A DNA stretch of 64,000 bases. Source: Eonycteris spelaea (lineage: Eukaryota > Chordata > Mammalia > Chiroptera > Pteropodidae). The notes beneath the pieces were generated by a model that had not been told where the DNA came from, did no database searches, and saw only the letters and a list, made by a program, of their open reading frames with translations. The position numbers were made by a program, and so were the translations under genes. The stretch spans positions 186,001-250,000 of the forward strand of contig PUFA01000082.1 in the NCBI GenBank assembly GCA_003508835.1. Direction: 5' to 3'. The number at the start of each line of letters is the position of its first letter. Position 1 is the first letter of the stretch. This document shows positions 46,577 through 58,359 of this stretch, piece by piece.

Positions 46577-47277
46577 AGTGGGGAAGGAGGAGCGAAAGAG
46601 GCCCTAAGTGGCTCCTGTAACCCCAGGCTCCCATCAGCCCCCACCCGCTAAAAACCCTGGGCCTGGTCTAAGGGGCCATGGACTTAGTTGGGGGAGGGAA
46701 AAAAGAACACATTTTCAACAGAATTGGTGTGGATTTTTAATAACTGAAAGGGATCGATCACAGGTCTAAGAAATCTGCCTCAGATGGAATTTAAAGATGG
46801 GATTGACAAAGTTAAAAAAAAAAATCTTTGATTAAGGTAGTAATTGAAATAAACAAAACTAAGATCAAAGCATGCCTTTCTCATACCCTTACCAAGTTCA
46901 GACTGCACAATACACCATGGCGTAGAGTGGCTGAGTGTTGGGAAATAAGCCAGAGCGATGTGTGAGAAGGTAGAAAGAGACAAGTCAGGGGAAAGAACTG
47001 TAGGATGGGGAGGAATTCACCAAGTGAAGGGGGGAGACGGGTCAAAGTGAGGCGAGGAGGAGCAGAGAGAGGAGGAAAAGAGAAGAGGCCGCCACTCTGA
47101 GTCATGATGCTTGTGATGCTGCATCAGTACAATCAGGTGACCACGGTGGACAGACGAGCCAACTGTTTGCTCAGTTCCTCTGTTTCTATACTCTGCACTT
47201 CCATTCTACCTCCGACTGTAAAAGAATAAACTGTACTCAATGCCAACTTTTAAAGCAAGGCTGAGTCAGAGCGAGAA

Positions 47278-47442
47278 CAGTGTTATGATTAAAAGCACAA
47301 GCTCTACAGCCAAAATGCCTGAGTCAAAATCTCGGCTCTTCCCCTTAGTAACTGGGTGCTTCAGTTTCTTCATCTGTAAAATGGGGATAATGATAGCATC
47401 TTCCTCTTAGGGTGGGTGAAGGGATTAAATGAGGGAGCAGGA
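47278..47442 (+). mobile_element. MIR SINE
   Basis: ACAGTGTTATGATTAAAAGC, TGCCTGAGTCAAAATCTCGG, GGGTGCTTCAGTTTCTTCAT, CTGTAAAATGGGGATAATGA and GTGAAGGGATTAAATGAGG give a well-preserved forward MIR. Confidence 0.9.
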
Positions 47443-47904
47443 TTAATGCCCGCTATTTAGCAAAAGTGTGATAGATGCCCTGAGATGATTAAGTGGGCAA
47501 ATGTACATGAATGCCCTTTAAAAAATTAAATTACAGATGTCTAAGGCATTATCGTAATTGAGTTTTGACTTTATGTAATGTCAGGAGGCAATCCTCTGCT
47601 GGGAGTACAACTTTCTGAAGAAAAACATTAAGCACTTCTGTGCAGGAGCGACGCAAAACAAATACAGCAGCGAGAGCTCTTTTGAAAATATTTCCAATTT
47701 ACTTGACAAGAAATGTATTCACATAGCTATTTTAGACATTTTCAATATATGTAGCATAATCAAATACATAACTACATATATAAGAGCCAATAACCTATGA
47801 GCTGGTACAAATAATACAGTCCGAACAAGCATACATAATAAATATAATCCACAAATGGCCCTTCATTTTAACATTCTAATGGAATTATTTTATTGCTAAG
47901 CTGG

Positions 47905-47975
47905 TATCAAAGGTACTTGAATTATCACTAAGCACATAGTAGGCGCTTGATAAATCTTTGTTGAGGATGATGACA
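47905..47975 (+). mobile_element. L2 or MIR 3'-end remnant
   Basis: CACTAAGCACATAGTAGGCG followed by CTTGATAAATCTTTGTTGAG matches the shared L2/MIR terminal sequence (GCACATAGTAGGCGCTCAATAAATATTTGTTGA). Too short to separate the families. Confidence 0.6.
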
Positions 47976-48715
47976 ACATAAACTCTGTATATTCAAGGAG
48001 GAGTGGTTTGGCGGGTTTTAAGTTGTTTTCCTCAACCAATGACTTCTTTCAAACTGGTTTCTAAGTGTGTTTACCTCCTACTTGAGTCCAATTTAGTTCA
48101 GGGCCACACTGAAGCAATGTCGTGTGTAACCTGAGGACAGAATCATCATTTATTTTCTTGTTAAAAATAAAACTGCACCATGAATTTCGAACAAATCTAA
48201 TGCATAAATACATATGCTGGGTGACTTGATGCCAGAATATCCAATTCAAACGCCAGCATATTATAAAACCAACTGACTGCCACCATTCACTTATACTTTC
48301 AATGTATGCAAGCTGTTTCACATCCATTTCCATTTTTCCTTCAATAGCAGAAACTGAAATCTACTAATCAATACTTCCTTCCACCCATCCTCAAGGGAAA
48401 AACTCAGAGCCTATGATCCAAGTATCACCAAGTCATCGTCACTCGATGGTGCCCTCTTGCCTCAGTGGCATGGTACCAGCACCAGGAAGCCCTCTCAAAC
48501 AACTGGAAGCAAGCGGTGGGAATTCATATGTTCAGCAGCAAAAGTGTACATTCTTCGCCTACCTACTGCAGACATACAACCTCTTGCCATGTTTTACACA
48601 TTTAAGTGTCAAAGCGATATGGCCCAAGTCTGAAAAAAATTGGAGAAGGGGACCTAGAATAAGAGGACTTCAAAGCAACATGCAGCCTATACCTACAAAA
48701 CGGCAGCAGTAGCGG

Positions 48716-48800
48716 GGAGGAGAAGAGAGAGAGAGAAGAGATGACAGGTGAATGGATGGATGATAGATCATACAAGATAGATAACAGACAGACAAACAGA
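48716..48800. repeat. GA/GATA/GACA low-complexity tract
   Basis: Runs of GAGAGA, then GGATGGATGATAGAT and ACAGACAGACAAACAG. Simple sequence. Confidence 0.8.
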
Positions 48801-48954
48801 AATGTCGATAATATACAGAAATATTTTTAGATGGAATTAACAGATTTGGAGCACAAGATAAAAGAATAAGGAAAAAGCCCAGTTGTATTACAAGTCAACT
48901 CAAAAGCATTGACTGAGTTCTCAAGCCATCAGAATGTCCACATAATACTGACAA

Positions 48955-49132
48955 CTGTGTTCGTTTACGAAGGGTTTACTCTGCTGCGGGCACTGGGCTG
49001 AGCACCTCACCTACTCTCTCTGTATGGATCATCTCATCAACTCCTCAGAGCCTTTTCAATTATACGGAAATTCAAAGCACCTCAGAGGGAGGGAGACATT
49101 TAGAGGCATGAGCTGACACACCTTGGTAAATG
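48955..49132 (-). mobile_element. MIR SINE
   Basis: Complement of MIR: CTGCGGGCACTGGGCTGAGC, ACTCTCTCTGTATGGATCAT, CTCATCAACTCCTCAGAGCC and CCTCAGAGGGAGGGAGACAT. The far end has decayed. Confidence 0.65.
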
Positions 49133-49524
49133 CAGTCCAGGGGACAAGTTTCAAACGTGCCCCGCAAGAAAGATATCAGGGCTTCATGATTAGTTGAGTT
49201 GGAATTGTCCCGATATTCATGAGTACACAACAATCAGTGTTGGCAGAATCCATGTTGCATACCCATGGAATATTGGGACAATTTCTCTGCACACTCTTTG
49301 ATTGACGAGATACCTTATTTCAAAAATATTACCATGAATTTAGAAAGTGCCTTAATGAAATTTAATTTTATTAATCATAAAACATCCACATATATTTGAG
49401 ATTGGTAAGATGCAGCTGATGCTAACCATGCAGTGATTCAGATGACAGATAATGCTCGATGCATACAGAGCAATCATACAGCCAGGGCACAGCCCAAGGA
49501 CCCTGGCAGATGATAGAGCAGAGG
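49133..49524. other. unassigned sequence
   Basis: Nothing recognised. A 78-codon minus frame (49352-49588) overlaps the next MIR. Confidence 0.5.
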
Positions 49525-49662
49525 TCAGTTCCAGCTTCCACATTCTGGCTGAGTCACCTTGATCACTCTGAGTCTCAGCTTTCTTCATCTGGAGAATGAG
49601 GGGGCAATACTCATCTCACAACGTCACTTTAACGATTAAATAAGATAACATTTAGGAGGTTG
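49525..49662 (+). mobile_element. MIR SINE, 3' two-thirds
   Basis: CTGGCTGAGTCACCTTGATC, TGAGTCTCAGCTTTCTTCAT, CTGGAGAATGAGGGGGCAAT and TAACGATTAAATAAGATAAC match forward MIR after the tRNA-derived head. Confidence 0.75.
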
Positions 49663-51767
49663 AGTCACACAGGAAATCGCACAGGAAATTGCACAGATAC
49701 AACTGATTTTGATCTACAAAAATGTCCACTTCCTGAGGTTCACCCTATTATACATGAAGTGCTTGGCGCAGTCTGGTGCATGGTAAGGACTCCTTACACA
49801 GTGGTGGGGGTGGGACGAGAAGGAGGAGCTATTTGTTTGTGGACACTTGATGATAATTCCATGGTTCCCATTCCCAGGCCCACCCAAGTGTGTTCCCATC
49901 AACCGAGAACAAGAAGCCAGAGAATCAATTAGCACAGTCTTCACATAATTTGTCTCGCTACCACCGTTGAAACTTTTGGTTGGGTACAATGTTGCATTGG
50001 TTCCCGGGAGGCACAAGGATTGATTGAATGCATTACCCAGGACGTCTCTGCCAGGTGGCTGTGTAGACAAGCATTGGCATTATCAGCGAAGCGCATTTCT
50101 ATCACCTGTCGCACTGTGGTGGGCAGGAAGAGGACTGAAGGGGGCACAAACGGAGGCACCAAGGTGCTGGCACCTTCATGCGGAGTCACATGGAGAAAGC
50201 CACGGAAAGACGCGCCTAGAAGCTCGAGGTTCCACGGGCTGCAGAGCTCAGGCAGGACATGTTCTTAGCGGGCTCTTGTTATGACCGAATGTGTCCCTTC
50301 CTCCTTCAGAACAAAAGCTGAAGATCGGTGGGGCACTATCGAATCCTATTCCAGGTCGTAAATCAGGGAAGTGAGAAGCAGCACATGCGGGCAGGAGAGC
50401 AGGCAGCCTCCCTCTCGGCGAGCGGCTGACATAAGGTCCTGTCATTTCATCCCCCTTTATAACGTTATTTTGCGCTACTTTTTTTTAATATTATCACAAG
50501 TACAAATCCAGGATTTTTGATCAGTTATGGACCGCCTGCCAGGGCTCAGTATGTCACTGACAGGCACATCCCTCGATTTCTTTTTTCCCCTGTGTTATAA
50601 AAAAAATGCATTTGTCAACATTAAAAAAGAATGCTTGGAAGTGAATCTTCACGAGTAGCTTCACACTAGACTAAGACTCATTTATGTTTAACACAGTCAT
50701 CAAGGTGTTAGAGTACATTTTTTATTAATAAGCTTCATCATTTTCTAATTTTTCAAAAACCCACAATGTGATGTTTACCTAATAATCCTGAAACTTGCAC
50801 AAAATCACAGTCTGCTACTGTAAAATTACTTAAATGGCACAACCTTATCATTTACCATTTTGTTAGTTGAGTGCAGCAATAATTAAGAGATTCATTTTTT
50901 GAAAGCCTGGCATACAAAATACTGTGCACATAAAAATAAACAACACCTTACTCATGTGACCAAATAGCTCATAGTTTAATTTAGCAATTCTAGAACAAGT
51001 AGATATGAAACAATGTAGAGTCCAGGGCCCCACCCACCAAAGGTTCTGATTCAGGGAGCCTGAGCTGAGGTGCAGAAGCGAGCACTATGAGTGACAGCCA
51101 GAAGCACATTTACATTTTATGAGTGAGAGTCGACTGAGAAGCCTCTGGCCACACTGACACATCACTTTCAGTGCTTTGAGATTTCCCCCAAATTTCTCAA
51201 AGCCAACAAGGTCTGCGATCAAAAGAGACTTGGTCATAGACACTGAGGATGAAAGACCCTCCTCTGAGAGGGACCTCCTCTAACACAAAATTAGTGCCAT
51301 ACTGGGACTTTTTCATAGCCAAATCCAGTTAAGTAATTATAGTCCATTTTCGTTAGGTATACTTTAAGTCTATGATTTACGCCCATTTCACACCATAAAG
51401 AGCCACTAACCAATGCCTACATGTCACACGCCACGTTCTGCAAGACCACTACGAACTCTCTGTTGACCACGCTCTTTTCCTGGGTCTGTAACCCTGCTCT
51501 TTGGACATCTCCTCCTAAGGCTTCTTTCCCCAACTAGTTCCACTGCTCTTCCCTGGATCCTCTCCACATCATCTAAACCTTAAGATAATCAACACGAGAG
51601 CTGCCATTAGCCCACACAGTGATTTTATGTGACTTAGAAAACAGCATCCTTCCCTCAAGGCACTTGACTTTCATTTCATGGAAAATTGTCACAAACGTTA
51701 ATTTCATTAGGACACGTTCCTGCTGACAAAAATGTATCCAAGTATACAACTATATAATGTCTGCAAT
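49663..51767. other. unassigned sequence
   Basis: No gene or repeat family recognised. Overlapping open frames at 49660-50445 on both strands lack domains. 50480-50780 is AT-rich. Confidence 0.5.
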
Positions 51768-51862
51768 AGACAGACAGATAGATGGATGGATGGATGATGG
51801 ACGGACGGATGGATGTATGGATGGATGGATGGGATAAACAGACAGACAGATGATATAGATAT
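51768..51862. repeat. GGAT/GACA/GATA microsatellite
   Basis: GACAGACAGATAGATGG, then repeated GGAT with GGAC variants, then GACAGACAGACAGATGATAT. Ser/Ile/His-rich minus-strand frames here are repeat translations. Confidence 0.95.
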
Positions 51863-53777
51863 AGAAAGCTCTCCATGCTCCCCTTGAACACCACATGTGG
51901 TGGCTCTAGCTGATAAACCTTGAGGCCATATGTGTGTTTTGTTCTTAAATTTGTACTCTAGGTCCAAACACCAATATTCCCACCACCCAGGAAATGGAGG
52001 TGGGATAAGAGCTTTTGATGATAATTATGATTTACATCTTTAGGCAGAATTCTATTTTTCCTTAACTTGCTGCCTTGTGGGTGGAATGTTTGGAATATGT
52101 TGGATTGCTGGGAAATTAGTCTTTTTATAGGCCCCCTATTTATGGAAAAAAAAGGATAGTGTCAGTTCGAGTTCTCACTATTTAACTAGAGAGAAACGAG
52201 GGTAAGTAAAATCTGCATAAACACAATGGCAAAGAAAAATTTTATCAAGAGGTAAACTGCAATACACAGGGATGAGCAATGACGTCTAGAGATGCGCCTT
52301 AATCTTCGAAATGAAGTGGAGAATTAACACAATCAAGCTTTCTTTCTTTTCTCCCTGCCTTTTCTCCCAACTCTCCTCACTTTCAAAGAAAAGCACTACA
52401 TGAATAATTGAGACAAGGGGATTTTTTTCCCTTGAATAATTCAGGAAATTGCCTCAATTTTCCTTTTCACTTTTCACTACATTTACTGTGTAGACTCTGA
52501 CCACATGTGCATAATGAGACCATGTTGCTACTACACAATCAACAAGCTATTTTTACCCTTTGCCTTAATTTTTCAATTGATTATGTGACACTTAACTGTA
52601 TCAACCATACATTGATCTGATTTCTTTTTTAAAAAGACTGGACTAGCCAAACTGGCCTTGTCTCCTCCCCACTTATCTCTAGCTGCCTGAGTTGGGTGAC
52701 TAAAATTTCAAAGCAATGAGCAGCTCTCCAACTAGTATATTTTATTATCTTATGAATGAGGTCAGCCTGTCCTTTTATAAATCAATAGGATCTCAACTCA
52801 ATTCCAGAGAAATGAGACACAAGAGGATGTAAGAATGCTTGCAAACTTCCTTTGAAAGCTAATAAAAAAGTTGACTGACATAAGACCTACTATCTATTCC
52901 ATGTCAAAAAAAATATAGTTTTGGATTCAGAAATGACTTGAATCACCACCAAATGCCTTGTCTGAATTTAGCAAGCTCAGCTTATATGGGCATATCAGTA
53001 ATTTTTTTGAAGCCAGACCTAACACGTAGATTCCTGTTGATATCTATTTACATCTAGGAGACGGTATCTGTTTAGATACTTTCTCATTATTTGAAGTGTT
53101 TCAAATGTTCAGTGTGGTTACAAATATTTCAACATATCTTTTCGCTCTTGTTGCTACAGAATTCATGGAAAGCGTCCCATGTTATTGTTTCTGAATACTT
53201 CTCCCTTACTAATTAAACACGAGACATAAGCATCAACACTGCGTGGTCCAGAGGGTCCCTCTCAACAACACAGCCATACTTGTTGCCTCGAAAGGAAGCA
53301 TCTCCCACAGAACGTCAAGCATTTTTCACCCAGCTGCAGAAGGTGACTCACTTTCCTTTCCCTCACTTTATTAAGCATGGCACGATCCCTGGATGAAATC
53401 GAGCCTGGTCCAGCAAGGGGCTGAGTTATTAAACATCACCACTGGGGCTGTCTGCACGCCACTGGCTTCCTGACACTAGGTCGACTGACTCACTGTCCTA
53501 GGCTTTCGACCTCTTTCTTCCCCGCTCTCAAGTGTCTCGTTGCTTTGCTCCCTTTGATGACCCCGTTTATTTCTAATTCAATTTATTTTTTCATTCTTTC
53601 TTTCCTTCTTTTGGTCAGGAGCACCTTTTTTTTTCCCCTTGTCAGTACTTACCTCTTTGTTCACTATCCTCAGTACACTATTTGCCTTGAATTTTCTTAT
53701 TGAAAAAAAATAGTTCTTAGCCCTTGGTCCAACCCTGGAACTCACAGGAAAGAGCTCAAGCCTCTTGCTCTATTATT
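51863..53777. other. unassigned sequence
   Basis: No gene or repeat family recognised. A pyrimidine-rich run lies around 53580-53640. AT-rich parts contain homeodomain-type TAATTA cores, which are common by chance at this composition. Confidence 0.5.
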
Positions 53778-53795
53778 AAAAGGCTATTTAAGTCA

Positions 53796-54268
53796 TCAAC
53801 CCATTTTGAGGTTTTTTGCGGGGAGTGGGGGGAGCGTCCAGTTTCATTCTTTTGTATGTTGCTGATTAGCTTTTGCAACACCATTTACTAAAAAGACTTT
53901 CCTTTACCCATTGTATATTCTTGGCTCCTTTGCTGAAAATAAATTGACTGTCTATGCATTGGTTTATTTCTGGGCTCTCTATTCTGTTACATTGATCTGT
54001 GTGTCTGCTTTTATGCCAATACCATACTGTTTTGATTGCTTTAGCTTTATAATACAATTCAAAATCAAGAAATGTGATGCCTCCAAGTTTGTTCTTCTTT
54101 CTCAAGATTGCTTTGGTTATTTGTAGTCTTTTGGATGTTCTAACTCAACGAGGGGAATCCTTTCAAGTGTATATCAAATCATCATGTTGTACATTTTAAA
54201 TATCTTACAATTTTATTTATCAGTTGTACCTCAGTAAAGCTGGGGGTGGGTAAAATCAAAAAAAAAAA
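53796..54268. mobile_element. L1 insertion with 5' inversion (twin priming)
   Basis: 53796 to about 54138 is the 3' part of L1 ORF2 on the minus strand. The frame at 53866-54105 reads [20 protein letters not shown], then [18 protein letters not shown] and SLFSKWC, the conserved L1 ORF2 carboxy-terminal region. From about 54150 the sequence switches to the plus-strand L1 3' UTR (ATCATGTTGTACATTTTAAA, TACCTCAGTAAAGCTGGGGG) and ends in an A tail (54258-54272). Near-identical flanks (53778-53795 and 54269-54287) form the target duplication. The 3' end suggests an L1MA-like age class. Confidence 0.85.
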
Positions 54269-54287
54269 AAAAGGGCTACATAAGTCA

Positions 54288-54429
54288 CTGCACCTAGCCA
54301 AAAATATTTCCTTTAATCCAAACACACCTCTGCCTGCTAACAGAGGAAGCTCTTCCTCAGTTCCACGGCCCTCACCTCAGCTCAAAGCGGGCCACAGTCC
54401 CGGGCATTCCCAGTCTCCCTAGTTGCCAT
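54288..54429. other. unassigned spacer
   Basis: Short non-repetitive stretch between the L1 and MIR. Nothing recognised. Confidence 0.5.
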
Positions 54430-54615
54430 GTGTGATTGTTAAGTCATAGACTGTAGGGTCAGATAAACCTGCCCTGGAACCCAGCTCTGTGCTCTTCAGC
54501 AAGTTCCAGAAACCCACATATGAGGATCTCAGTTTCCTCTCCCATAAAAAGGGGGATAATCGTGTTGTAAAAATTAATTAAGCAATTAATAGAAGCACTT
54601 AACACAGTTGCCTAA
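54430..54615 (+). mobile_element. MIR SINE
   Basis: TTAAGTCATAGACTGTAGGG, GCTCTTCAGCAAGTTCCAGA, GATCTCAGTTTCCTCTCCCA, AAAAGGGGGATAATCGTGTT and TTAACACAGTTGCC fit forward MIR. Confidence 0.8.
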
Positions 54616-54629
54616 CTAACCCTGATATC

Positions 54630-54780
54630 GTAGCTCATGTTCGGTGAACACTTTCACGTGCCAAGCAATGAGCTAAGCTCTTTAGTGGCATCGCCTTGCA
54701 GCAATACTCTAGGTTACACATTGCATCATGCACATCTTCTGAGGGAGGTAAGTGAACCTCACAGTCAGTGATCCAACGAA
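54630..54780 (-). mobile_element. MIR SINE
   Basis: GTGCCAAGCAATGAGCTAAG, CTCTTTAGTGGCATCGCC, TGAGGGAGGTAAGTGAACCT and CAGTCAGTGATCCAACG follow the complement of MIR. It lies tail to tail with the preceding MIR. Confidence 0.65.
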
Positions 54781-55779
54781 GATCTTAACGACGGTCACCA
54801 CCACAAGAGCTGAGCCTGGTGGACACTGTGCCAGGCATAGCCCTGATGCACAGTCTCTGCATGGCTGTCGCTTCTGTACCCAGGGACAGGCTGTCTCAGC
54901 TACTTGACAGAATCCTCTCCATGCTTCATCCTTCTATAAACGAAATGGGGTGTAATGGGGAGGGAACAGCAGCCTACAATGCCAATAGAAATGTGGCACC
55001 GCATTTAAAGCTCCAGAGGATGCCTAAAGCTCGAGGCCAGCAGAGTAAAGAAAATATGTGTGTATGGACGCCAAACCAGGTAGTGCTGCTCGCCTGCTCC
55101 AGGCAGTCTTCAAATTTTGACCAAGAGGCCACCTCTGTGGGACAGCCAAGTACTCAGCAAGGCCGAGTACAGACCCCTGCCACAGGCAGAACAGACTTCT
55201 CCACATCACTCACAGCAGGGTGTCTTTGGAAGTTTAACCTCTGGTCCACTACGGCCAATCTTAAATGGGTTAATCAAACCTGCAGGTATTAATTAAACTT
55301 ATGGTTCTATTTATTGTGCACTCTGGATTGAGCAGACAGCAAATAAGCAATAAGAACTTCTGAATGTTCTCTTTGGCTTCATTACTGTTCCATAGTTAGT
55401 CCATCAAATTGATGTACAATCAACAAGGCTGTACTAACACTGCTCGTTTCGAGTGAGAATGTTGGGAGCTGCCAACATCTTTCTCCTAGTGCTTGAGTCC
55501 ACTGAAGAATCAAAACCAGGACGGACCCAAGGAGGCCTTTAATGGAGTCCATCACTCATCAGTTTGGCAGGGAGTGCCTCTCCAGCCCCCACGCCCCACC
55601 CCCAGCTAGCATCACTTTTTTTTTACACATAACCTTGGCACTGGAGGGTCTTTAGAACTACCTACGTCATCACTCCCAGCCTAAACAAGACGAAGAAAAG
55701 GGCAGAGTTTTCAAGCCTCCTGTGGTGCTTAAGCCTCATATGCAGCCAGCATAGATAATTAAAAGTATAGATTCTTGAA
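54781..55779. other. unassigned sequence
   Basis: A plus frame of 157 codons (54819-55292) has no recognisable domain, signal peptide or conserved motif. No gene is supported. Confidence 0.45.
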
Positions 55780-55885
55780 ATCTAGAGAGACTTTAGAGGT
55801 TATCTAATTCAACCACCTCATTTTATACAAGATGAAACTGAGACTAGAGAAGCCAAGTGGCTTGACTAGGTCACACGGTGTCTCA
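55780..55885 (-). mobile_element. MIR-type SINE fragment
   Basis: TAGAGGTTATCTAATTCAAC, CACCTCATTTTATACAAGAT, GAAACTGAGACTAGAGAAGC, GTGGCTTGACTAGGTCACAC correspond to the complement of the MIR core (TTTTACAGATGAGGAAACTGAGGC ... CTTGCCCAAGGTCACAC). Confidence 0.65.
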
Positions 55886-55889
55886 GTGA

Positions 55890-56480
55890 GGGCATCTGCG
55901 GTTGCAATAAAGAGAGACCTACCCAAGCTAGCTTAATTAAGTAAAGGGAGATTTATTATAAGAGTGAAGGGGGCTCTCACACTATCCAGTCGGGGCTGTG
56001 CAGGAAGTGGAAAGTCTCCAGCCTCTGTTTCCGCTTCCTCCCGCACACTTGCTTCCTTCTTGTATCTGCCACACTCTTAATTCTTGCCCCTTGTGACTTC
56101 GGCTTACGTGTGGCTTTGAGTTGCCATGGCACCAGAATCTGATCCCATCCGTGTATGACCTTCCGGCTGCAAAGCTCAGCACCTCCTAACCACAGGTTCT
56201 GTGTGTCTTCGAATTCTGCAAATTATGAATTTGATTGCTTCACCTTGGGGCTAGAGTTCAGGCATTATACGATGCATTGTGGCCAAGACACGTGGGCCAC
56301 ACAGGCCCACCCTTCAGCAGGGGCCCAAGGGTTTCTTTCACTTGAAGGGGAAGCAGAATTTGGGGCTACAAATAACTTAGAGAATGGTGGCTGGATAATG
56401 ATCACACTGCAGTTACCGCGTGTACCGAATCCCCATCCAAAATTACAATTAGGGAGCAGGGGGACGGGAGAGAGAGAGAA
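55890..56480 (-). mobile_element. unidentified retroelement-like block
   Basis: CCCAAGCTAGCTTAATTAAG, GGGAGATTTATTATAAGAGT and a late ATCCAAAATTACAATTAGGG recall an old LTR or LINE 3' end read in complement, with a possible TTTATT polyadenylation complement near 55950. I cannot name the family. Open frames across it have no domain. Confidence 0.35.
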
Positions 56481-58317
56481 TACTGAGAACGAATACGAGC
56501 AACCAGAACTCAGACACTAGACTTCCTTCTCCATCCTTCCCATGAGAATAGCATGTTTGGGTGGTGTCTGGAGGCCCTTCACCAGGTCTCGTCATCCAAG
56601 TGATGAGCGGGACGCCATCAAATCACCACCCTCTCCTGGAAGAATCAAATAATGCTATTCACATCTCATCCTCTAGTATCTAAACTACTTCGACTTGCTA
56701 TGACTGTTTAGGAAGGAACAAACCGTGCCGTGTTAAAATCAGATTTCCGTTATCTTTCTATTTCCTCCCTCCCATTAGATATAATTTCCTTCTACTGAGT
56801 GACTGAGGCAAGAAAGAGGACTTCTGCTAGTATTTCTCCCTTGACCTGCCTCTTTCCTTAGACTGCCTCTTTCCTTCTGCTCTCTTCTTTATAGGGGAAA
56901 TGAGAGATAACGGAAATGAACCCAAGCAGGTCGTGAAGGCAAAAAGAATGATAAATATTGGGCCAGAGCTTGGGTCACTGCCTTCGAAAGGAAAGTGCTA
57001 TCAGCGGAAAAGGTGCTCGGCTGTGGTTAGAAGAACCAGCTCTAGGCCTGCGAGGTTCACACACCAGCAATGTGACAAGGCAGTCACTCGGGGTTCTGAG
57101 TGTAGTTTCACGGCAATGTGCCACAAGCGATCTCTTGGGCCTCTTTTCAGACATTCCCAGCCAGAGCTTCATGATCCCTGGTCACTCTAGAGGGTCCCAT
57201 TTACCCCCTGGGGCAGGGCACAGTCTGTGATCACCGTGGGGCTGAGGGAGGATGGCCGGGAAGCAGAAATGCTTGTTCAGATCCTGGCACCGGCACCAGT
57301 TAGCTGTGCAAGCCATCTACTCCCCGCCTCCTTTCCTCACTGCCAACAGGGCTTTGGACCAGAGGTCTTGATCAAGGTAGATCTGAGCGCGTCCACGTTT
57401 CAGGCGCCCTTGGAAATTGCAGCGCGTGCCACAGACACCTCAAGTGCTGTGCACACTTCGCGGGGCTTCCTCCTGAAAGCTACCCTTGAACTTGTCATTG
57501 ATTCATAAGCCCGATGTTCATCTCCCTAAACTAGACAACCGCTCCAGCGCGTCCAGCTCCAGGAGCCTGTAAATGCCAGTGGCCCCCACATCTCCCTATG
57601 GAAGAAAAGCATTTCGGCGCGCTGCAGGACACAAGAGATCAAAAATTCTACCTCTTCCCTTCACAACACAAAAAGAAACTGAGGGCCAGCGGGCCTGGAC
57701 CAGCTGCCTGTGACCCCAGAGTCTGTGGGGTTTGGACGAGAACCTGTGATGAGACCCTGACCAGGTTCCCACTGGTCCCAAGAGTGGGTGCTACAAAGCA
57801 CTGGTTACTCAGGGCTCCCCACTCAGGAGCTCTCTGCCCCCAGACAATTGTTGCTGGATCTTCTACCTTGAGGAGAGACAATAGGTGATGGGTCAGGCGT
57901 TCTGTGCGCCCCAGGGAGAGAAGCTGGATGCCACCTTGCGAGCTTCCGGCGGCAATGCCGCCCGGCACTGGGAGCCGGCGGGCGCTGCGTGGCACCAGGG
58001 CGTGGCCCGCAAAGAAAACGGTTCTGCAAGAAACGGGGTTTCATTTCAAAGGCAGACCAAGCGATTCTCATACGTGGTTCCTAATGGCACCATGAGAATT
58101 CCCCCGATGCCAGCCAAGCCAGGGGAAGAAACTGTGTGTCCTCTCTGATCAGCGAGAGCTGTCGCTTGAGGAAATAACAAAGTTCACCGTGCCCTGCCTA
58201 TGCCTCAAAGCTCAGGCTTTTTGCTAACGATACTACAGAGTCGTGTCACATTCCATAAATCATACGTATGGGAGCAAGGCTCGAAGCGTTTTCTCTAGTT
58301 TGTATAAAACCCAGATA
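56481..58317. other. unassigned, increasingly GC-rich sequence
   Basis: No gene recognised despite many overlapping open frames of 60-115 codons at 56900-58150. The strongest compositional feature is a CpG cluster at 57935-58035, listed separately. Confidence 0.45.
57935..58035. promoter_or_regulatory. short CpG cluster
   Basis: About 13 CpG dinucleotides in 100 bp, including CCGGCGG, GCCGCCCGG and GCCGGCGGGCGC. It is too short to be called a CpG island and has no recognised promoter element. Confidence 0.35.
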
Positions 58318-58359
58318 TTTTTCTTTCTTTCTTTTTTTTTTTTTTTTTTTTTTTTTTTT
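58318..58359 (-). repeat. T28 homopolymer preceded by TTTC repeats
   Basis: TTCTTTCTTTC followed by 28 consecutive T (58332-58359). In complement this is an A tail with a GAAA edge, as SINEs or retrocopies leave. The sequence to its right is not a SINE body I recognise. Confidence 0.9.

Larger units (their letters stand above)
45781..47277. other. unassigned, moderately GC-rich sequence with an internal duplication
   Basis: Contains a dispersed 52-bp direct repeat (listed separately) and overlapping open frames without domains. 47195-47235 carries an AATAAA (AAAAGAATAAACTGTAC), so an unrecognised LTR is conceivable. Confidence 0.4.
47443..48954. other. unassigned sequence
   Basis: A short L2/MIR-like tail at 47905-47975 is listed separately. 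48716-48800 is GA- and GATA/GATG-rich low-complexity DNA. A 99-codon frame (48413-48712) has no domain. Confidence 0.45.

Noticed and set aside
46881..47105. Possible retroviral or LTR internal sequence around 46-47 kb
   Set aside because: No primer-binding site, polypurine tract, gag/pol motif or matching LTR pair could be found. A single AATAAA is not enough.
51676..51967. Ser/Ile/His-rich open frames on the minus strand
   Set aside because: They read through the GGAT microsatellite.
53866..54105. 79-codon minus-strand frame as a possible gene
   Set aside because: It is the carboxy-terminal part of L1 ORF2 in the inverted half of an L1 insertion.
54819..55292. 157-codon plus-strand frame
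   Set aside because: No domain, signal peptide, conserved motif or supporting splice context is visible. The length is possible by chance at this composition.
57227..58148. Cluster of overlapping frames around the CpG-rich patch
   Set aside because: Same reason: high G+C lowers stop frequency in all phases, and no domain is readable.
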